Below, one piece after another: positions 58,325-64,000 of a stretch of 64,000 nt of DNA. Origin of the DNA: Spirochaetales bacterium Spiro_05 (lineage in GTDB: Bacteria; Spirochaetota; Spirochaetia; Sphaerochaetales; Sphaerochaetaceae); assembly GCA_001603115.1 (NCBI GenBank), contig LVBG01000020.1:24482-88481 (forward strand), given 5' to 3'. A model generated the notes under the pieces. That model was not told the origin of the DNA. It did not search any database and saw only the letters and a program-made list of their open reading frames with translations. Position numbers and translations under genes: made by a program. Each line of letters opens with the position of its first letter. The stretch's first letter is position 1.

Positions 58325-60889
58325 ATGTATGCATTCAGCGTAAATGGAAACCCCATCACCTATGACGGGAACGACAAGAAACTGCTGCGATTTCTCCGTG
58401 AGGATCTGAACCTCACCGGTACCAAGGATGGATGCAGCGAAGGTGCTTGCGGCACCTGCACCCTCCTCGTTGATGGGGTGAAGATGAAGGCTTGCGCCAT
58501 CCCCCTCTCCCGTCTTGAGGGCAAGTCGGTCATTACCATTGAAGGGTTGAGCCAACGCGAACAAGATGTCTACTCCTACTGCTTTGCCGAAGCGGGAGCC
58601 GTTCAGTGCGGCTACTGCACCCCCGGTATGATCATCAGTGCCAAAAGCCTGCTCGACAAGAATCCAGACCCATCCTTGGATGAGGTACGCAAGGCCATCA
58701 AGGGGAACATCTGCCGCTGTACCGGATACAAGAAGATAGAGGAGGCCATCCTGATGGCTGCCACATTCTTCAGGGAATCTCTTGAGGTTCCCCACCAGGA
58801 AGAAGAACCCAAGCTTGATATGCGCTATCAGCGTGTCGATGCCAAGGCAAAAGCCTTGGGCAAAGGCCTCTATGCAGATGACCTGCGAGTGGAAGGCCTG
58901 CTGCATGGCAAGGCGGTTCGCTCTGCTTTCCCAAGGGCAAAGGTGGTGAACATCGATAGCAGCGAAGCTGAAAAGCATCCCGATTTCGTGCACCTCTTCA
59001 CCAGCGACGATGTTCCGCACAACATCATCGGACACATCAAGCAGGATTGGCCGGTCTTCATCCCAGTGGGCAGCATCACCCGCTATACAGGCGATGCCAT
59101 CTGCTTGGTGGTGGGAAAAAGCGTAGAGACACTCGAAGAGCTGGCTTCCCTGGTAAAAGTCTCCTACGAAGTCCTCCCCCCAGTTCTTACCATGAGCGCA
59201 GCCTTGCAAGAGGATGCACCCCAGATCCACGAGAGCGGCAACATCCTCAGCATAGAGCATATCCACCGCGGAAACGTGGAGAAAGCCATCAAAGAGAGCA
59301 AACACGTCATCACACGCACCTACTCAACCCCATACACCGAGCATGCCTTCATGGAGCCAGAGTGTGCAGTAGCCCTGCCTGAGGGCGAGGATGGAGTGCT
59401 TGTCCATACCTCGGGCCAGTCCATCTACGATGAACAGCATGAGATCTGCCATATGCTGCAGTTGCCTCCTGAGAAGGTTCACTGCCACAGCATGCTCGTT
59501 GGCGGAGGCTTCGGCGGCAAAGAGGACATGAGTGTCCAGCACCATGCCGCACTCGCTGCCTGGATTCTCAAAAAACCGGTGAAAGTGAAGCTCACTCGCC
59601 AAGAGAGCCTTACGGTCCATCCCAAGCGCCATCCAATGGAGATCAAGCTCACCACTGCCTGTGATGAGAACGGCAAGCTGACTGCCATGAAGGCCATCAT
59701 CGATGCCAATACCGGCGCCTATGCCTCCCTTGGGGGACCTGTACTGCAGAGAGCCTGTACCCATGCATCAGGGCCCTACAACTTCCAGAACTTTGAGGTG
59801 GTGGGGCGAGCGATCTACACCAATCTTGTCCCCGCAGGGGCTTTCAGGGGCTTTGGGGTAACCCAGAGCTGTTTTGCCGTGGAATCCAATCTCAATCTGC
59901 TCGCCGAAGAACTGGGCCTGGATTACTATGAGATACGCAGGATCAATGCCCTCAAAAGCGGAGACACCATGCCCAATGGCCAGATCGCCAGTGAGGACAC
60001 CGGCATCATCGAATGCCTTGAGGCAGTGAAAGAAGCATATTACTCCTCCCCAAGAGCTGGGATTGCCTGCGGATTCAAGAACAGCGGTTTGGGAGTTGGC
60101 TTTCCCGATACCGGACGTTGCATCCTCTCAGTTGAGAAGGGAAAGGTGCATATCCGCACCAGCGCGGCGTGCATGGGCCAGGGAGTAGCCACCGTTTGCA
60201 CCCAGATTCTGGGCGAAACCTGCTCGCTGCGTTCCCACCAGATCGTCGTTGAGGACCCAGATACCCGCCGGACACCCGACTCGGGAACCAGTACGGCAAG
60301 CCGCCAATCGGTTTTTACCGGGGAAGCGGTCAAGCGTGCTGCCCTTCTGCTGAAAGAGGCTCTTGCAAACTCCTCCTTGGATGAGCTGGAAGGCCGTGAA
60401 TTCAATGGGGAGTACACCTCCATCACCGACCCGATCAACTCCAAGAAGGAGCATCCGGTAAGCCATGTCGCCTACAGCTACTCAGCACAGGTGGTCATCC
60501 TCGATGAGGGGGGCAAGCTGGAAAAGGTTGTCGCAGCATGTGACGTCGGGCAGGTGGTGAATCACCAAGCTCTCACCGGTCAGGTTGAAGGAGGGGTTGT
60601 CATGGGCTTGGGCTATGGCCTGACAGAGGACTTCCCCATCAAGGACGGCCAGCTGGCTGTCCGTTACGGGACACTGGGCTTGCTCCGCTCCACCGATGTC
60701 CCCCCGATAGAAGTGAAACTCGTTGAAGGCCCGGGCAAGCATCCCATCGCCTATGGGGTCAAGGGCGTAGGAGAACTGACCACCATTCCCACTGCCCCTG
60801 CATGCCAGAATGCCTACTACCGCTTTGACGGGAAGTTCCGCACCTCATTGCCGCTTGAGGAGACTGCATACCGCAAGAAAAAGCAGTGA
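58325..60889 (+). CDS. Fused [2Fe-2S]/molybdopterin xanthine dehydrogenase (selenium-dependent XDH type)
   Basis: GCSEGACGTCTLLVDG, QCGYCTPGMIISAKSLL, VGGGFGGKEDMSVQHHAAL; single chain without an FAD domain. Confidence 0.85.
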   Translation: MYAFSVNGNPITYDGNDKKLLRFLREDLNLTGTKDGCSEGACGTCTLLVDGVKMKACAIPLSRLEGKSVITIEGLSQREQDVYSYCFAEAGAVQCGYCTPGMIISAKSLLDKNPDPSLDEVRKAIKGNICRCTGYKKIEEAILMAATFFRESLEVPHQEEEPKLDMRYQRVDAKAKALGKGLYADDLRVEGLLHGKAVRSAFPRAKVVNIDSSEAEKHPDFVHLFTSDDVPHNIIGHIKQDWPVFIPVGSITRYTGDAICLVVGKSVETLEELASLVKVSYEVLPPVLTMSAALQEDAPQIHESGNILSIEHIHRGNVEKAIKESKHVITRTYSTPYTEHAFMEPECAVALPEGEDGVLVHTSGQSIYDEQHEICHMLQLPPEKVHCHSMLVGGGFGGKEDMSVQHHAALAAWILKKPVKVKLTRQESLTVHPKRHPMEIKLTTACDENGKLTAMKAIIDANTGAYASLGGPVLQRACTHASGPYNFQNFEVVGRAIYTNLVPAGAFRGFGVTQSCFAVESNLNLLAEELGLDYYEIRRINALKSGDTMPNGQIASEDTGIIECLEAVKEAYYSSPRAGIACGFKNSGLGVGFPDTGRCILSVEKGKVHIRTSAACMGQGVATVCTQILGETCSLRSHQIVVEDPDTRRTPDSGTSTASRQSVFTGEAVKRAALLLKEALANSSLDELEGREFNGEYTSITDPINSKKEHPVSHVAYSYSAQVVILDEGGKLEKVVAACDVGQVVNHQALTGQVEGGVVMGLGYGLTEDFPIKDGQLAVRYGTLGLLRSTDVPPIEVKLVEGPGKHPIAYGVKGVGELTTIPTAPACQNAYYRFDGKFRTSLPLEETAYRKKKQ

Positions 60890-60909
60890 TCGGGAAAGGA
60901 GGCCATGAT

Positions 60910-61554
60910 ATGTCGGATGGACCGGAAAGCACTGCCCTTTTCAATCGCATTTCTCCTATCTACGGCCTCTTCTTCAGTTACCAGAAAAAACGGTATGCAA
61001 AGACCTTGGAGAGCATGAAAGAGCTCTTGCTTCCCCACGTCCTCGATGTGGGGTGCGGGACCGGGGCCTTGTGCAGCGCTCTGGCAGAAAGAGGCCTTGG
61101 GGTTACCGGCGTAGAGCCTGCAGAGCGCATGCTTGCGGTAGCCAGAAGGAAAACCAAAGGCCAGAAGATCACGTTCATCAGAGCAGATGCGACAGAGCCG
61201 CTTCCCTTCCCTGACAAGAGCTTCGACTTGTCCATTGCAAGCTATGTTGCCCATGGGATGGAACAGGAGAAACGTTTTGCACTCTACCAACAGATGAGTC
61301 GGGTCACAAAACATCGGGTCATCATCCACGACTACAATGCAAGCCGCTCCCCTCTCACCACTCTCATCGAGTGGCTGGAAGGGGGAGATTACTTCCACTT
61401 CATCAAGCATGCACAGAAGGAGATGCAGCAGTGCATTTCCCAGTTGCAGCACTGCTTCTCAGAGGTTGAGGTGATACAGGTCGGGAAACGGGCAAACTGG
61501 TATCTATGCACCCCTATGCCAGAACAGGAAAAGAGGGGAGCATCGCAACCTTGA
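60910..61554 (+). CDS. Class I SAM-dependent methyltransferase
   Basis: VLDVGCGTGALCSALAERGLGVTGVEPAERML; start trimmed. Confidence 0.87.
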   Translation: MSDGPESTALFNRISPIYGLFFSYQKKRYAKTLESMKELLLPHVLDVGCGTGALCSALAERGLGVTGVEPAERMLAVARRKTKGQKITFIRADATEPLPFPDKSFDLSIASYVAHGMEQEKRFALYQQMSRVTKHRVIIHDYNASRSPLTTLIEWLEGGDYFHFIKHAQKEMQQCISQLQHCFSEVEVIQVGKRANWYLCTPMPEQEKRGASQP

Positions 61555-61633
61555 AAAGCTCGCAACATTGTGCATGAATAGAGAGGAACAGCAGATGCTT
61601 CTGCTGCATACTCCATCGTGAGGTCAGACACAA

Positions 61634-62485
61634 ATGCAATGGATTGAACGACTGAATGAGGCACTCATCTACATTGAGGAACATCTTGACGGAGAAATCT
61701 CCTATGAGAAAGCGGCCCGGTTGGCGAACTGCTCGACCTACCACTTCCAGAGGATGTTCACCTATGTAGCGGGCCTCACGCTCGGGGAGTATATCCGCCG
61801 AAGAAAGCTCACCAAGGCCGCCCTGGAACTGCAGCAAGGGAACAAGGTATTGGATGTTGCGCTTCGGTATGGGTACGACTCACCAACATCCTTCAACCGA
61901 GCTTTCCAGGTGGTGCATGGCATGACGCCATCGGATGCAAAGAAGGAAGGAGCAGTGCTCAAAGCGTTCCCCAAGATAAGCTTCAGTCTGACTATCAAAG
62001 GAGAACAAGAGATGGAGTATCGGATTGAACGCAAAGACGCGTTTCGCGTGGTAGGGGTGAGTTGCAAGATCAGCAAGGACATGGAAGAGAGCATGCGGGT
62101 AGTACCCCTCTTCTGGGCTGAGAAAGCCCAGGATGGGACGATTGCAAAGCTCTGCAGTCTTCTGAAAGAGGGAGAGGGCCTCTTCGGCCTCTGCACCAAC
62201 ACCGACGAGTTGGATCATTGGACCTACACCATCGGCATCGTGAAGCATGATCTGGAACTTGAGGGGATGGAGAGCCAGATGGTGGAGCCTTCTCTCTGGG
62301 CAATCTTTCCCGGAAGGGGCCCTATGCCCCAGACCATCCAGGAGGTGGAGCGAAGAATCGTCACCGACTGGCTCCCCTCCAGCGGATATGAGTTCGCCGA
62401 AGGGGTGGATGTGGAAGTCTATCTTGACAACGATCCTTCCAACCAGAGTTTCGAAGTCTGGATGCCGATCAGGAAATCACGCTGA
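61634..62485 (+). CDS. AraC-family regulator with GyrI-like effector-binding domain
   Basis: ERLNEALIYIEEHLDGEISYEKAARLANCSTYHFQRMF; C-terminal domain YRIERKDAFRVVGVSC. Confidence 0.88.
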   Translation: MQWIERLNEALIYIEEHLDGEISYEKAARLANCSTYHFQRMFTYVAGLTLGEYIRRRKLTKAALELQQGNKVLDVALRYGYDSPTSFNRAFQVVHGMTPSDAKKEGAVLKAFPKISFSLTIKGEQEMEYRIERKDAFRVVGVSCKISKDMEESMRVVPLFWAEKAQDGTIAKLCSLLKEGEGLFGLCTNTDELDHWTYTIGIVKHDLELEGMESQMVEPSLWAIFPGRGPMPQTIQEVERRIVTDWLPSSGYEFAEGVDVEVYLDNDPSNQSFEVWMPIRKSR

Positions 62486-62610
62486 GGTTTGGGATGAAAG
62501 GGGACGAAGGTGTCCCCTTTCTCTATTTCAGAGCATCATCACCATACAATGTGCTGACCTTTGCGTGAACACAAGTATGCAATGCAAAACCATCGTGGTA
62601 TGCTCAAGTC

Positions 62611-63891
62611 ATGTTATTGACCAACTGCCGCTATTTGGATGAAACCTTTCACCTCAAACATGCTGACATCAGGATTACCGATACCAAGATAGGAATGATA
62701 GAGCCACATCTCGCTCCTCTTGAAGGAGAAGAGGTGTTTGACTGCGCTTCCCATCTCCTCTACCCCGGCCTCATCGATGCCCATGTCCATACCCCCGACA
62801 CCCTGCTGCGCGGCCTCTTCTGCGATAAGAGCCTCCACCAGTGGTGTGACGCGAGTGAACAGGGCAAGCTGCAGCAACGACTTTTCGACTATCTTGATGA
62901 GTCGGTACCAAGCAAGGCGTTTTCCACCCTCGTCCAGTACGCATACCTGCAGTATCTGAAGACCGGGGTGGTCTGCATTGTCGAGACTGGGCAAGCCGAC
63001 TTCTCCTGCAAGGCACTGGAGCGGGCAGCACAAGAAACTGGGATCAAAGCGTTGGTTGATTGGTACGATGAAAAGCCAAGCGCGGCTCTCCTTTCAGATA
63101 CATTGAGGCGGGGCACTCACCTACCGGAAGAGGAAGACCTGGACCTAGCCGGCTTCAATGCCGCTAAAGAGCGTGTATCTGCAGGACAGGGGCCGCTGAT
63201 GACACACTGTCTGGAGACCACATTCCGCAGGCAGGAGATACTCAGGAAATTCGGCCTCTCAACGGTTGCGTTGCTTGCACGAGAGGGGATGCTCAATGCA
63301 AACACCATTCTCTTTCACTGCATTGAAACCGATGAAAAGGACAAGCACTTGCTGTGTGAAAGCCAGGCTTATGTGGTGCACTGTCCGGTGTCAAACCAGC
63401 TCTGCAGTGAAGGTTCAATGGCGCTCGAGCAGCTTTTGGAGGGTCAGGCACGCATTGGGTTGGGTACCGATTTCCTTACCCACGATATCTGGGAGGTCAT
63501 GCGGACCACGTATCGCGAATTGAAGATGAGCGGCCATCCACAGAGGTGGACTGCAGAGCATGTCTGGAAGTTGGCTACCGCCTCCCCGATCCCACAGCTG
63601 TACCAAGGAGCCATCAAGGTGGGAAACAGTGCTGACCTTCTTTTCATCAATGACTCACTGGATCTCTCGCCTTTGGTGGAACTACCCTCTTTCTCCAACG
63701 TAGCCTTCAATACACTCACCTACACCAGAGGCGAGCATATCAGAGAGGTGATGGTGAATGGCCAGTGGGTGATCCGGGACAGAAGAAGCTGTTTACTTGA
63801 TGAAAAAGCACTTGAGAAACAGTATCGTGCACTAGTTGCTGAGGTCTTTGCCCACGAGCCCATCCAAGAGAGCAAGCGCAAGCTCGATTGA
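62611..63891 (+). CDS. Amidohydrolase (guanine deaminase/SsnA/chlorohydrolase-like)
   Basis: YPGLIDAHVHTPDTLLRGL; LFHCIETDEKDKHLL; GLGTDFLTHDIWEVMRT. Confidence 0.85.
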   Translation: MLLTNCRYLDETFHLKHADIRITDTKIGMIEPHLAPLEGEEVFDCASHLLYPGLIDAHVHTPDTLLRGLFCDKSLHQWCDASEQGKLQQRLFDYLDESVPSKAFSTLVQYAYLQYLKTGVVCIVETGQADFSCKALERAAQETGIKALVDWYDEKPSAALLSDTLRRGTHLPEEEDLDLAGFNAAKERVSAGQGPLMTHCLETTFRRQEILRKFGLSTVALLAREGMLNANTILFHCIETDEKDKHLLCESQAYVVHCPVSNQLCSEGSMALEQLLEGQARIGLGTDFLTHDIWEVMRTTYRELKMSGHPQRWTAEHVWKLATASPIPQLYQGAIKVGNSADLLFINDSLDLSPLVELPSFSNVAFNTLTYTRGEHIREVMVNGQWVIRDRRSCLLDEKALEKQYRALVAEVFAHEPIQESKRKLD

Positions 63892-63914
63892 GTACATCGA
63901 AGGGTGCAGTCTCT

Positions 63915-63956
63915 AAGAAGGATCCCTTTCTGTTTTATCAGAACGGGATCCTTCTT
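63915..63956 (+). terminator. Rho-independent terminator
   Basis: AAGAAGGATCCC...GGGATCCTTCTT inverted repeat. Confidence 0.75.
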
Positions 63957-64000
63957 ATACATCGAATACACTGTTGACCCTGGAAAAGGCTCTTCATCAA

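Overview
The window looks like a chromosome segment of a Gram-negative, fermentative spirochaete; the Sphaerochaeta-like assignment is inferred from gene content and was not searched. Most of it is housekeeping, transport and metabolism: an osmoprotectant ABC transporter, purB, an AlaX/TRIC operon, malic enzyme and Ldh2, livKHMGF, a cobalamin-riboswitch/BtuB-type receptor/ExbBD/TonB operon, GH36 alpha-galactosidase, gpsA, a sugar ABC operon with GntR, mrp, the Na+ pump oadGAB, and a Bmp-type purine/nucleoside ABC transporter near a fused xanthine dehydrogenase. The unusual region is about 14.7-29 kb, with an outlier at 33.2-33.9 kb. It holds a tRNA-Cys followed by a BrnT/BrnA module whose toxin is broken by one in-frame TGA. 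It also holds two AlbA-type regulators (one behind phased T-tracts, one behind an (AAGA)5 repeat) and an AbiEi/AbiEii type IV TA module. The AbiE module sits in a cassette-like array of 22-nt hairpins with GNRA tetraloops and degenerate tandem repeats encoding a tiny ORF. Two diverged small exported proteins (22.66 and 33.36 kb) share an almost identical promoter and 5' leader. Other candidates are an intergenic sRNA at 44.5 kb and a recurring TCTGCAACAYG motif near the purine-transport/XDH genes. All calls come from reading the sequence and the ORF track; no searches were run.
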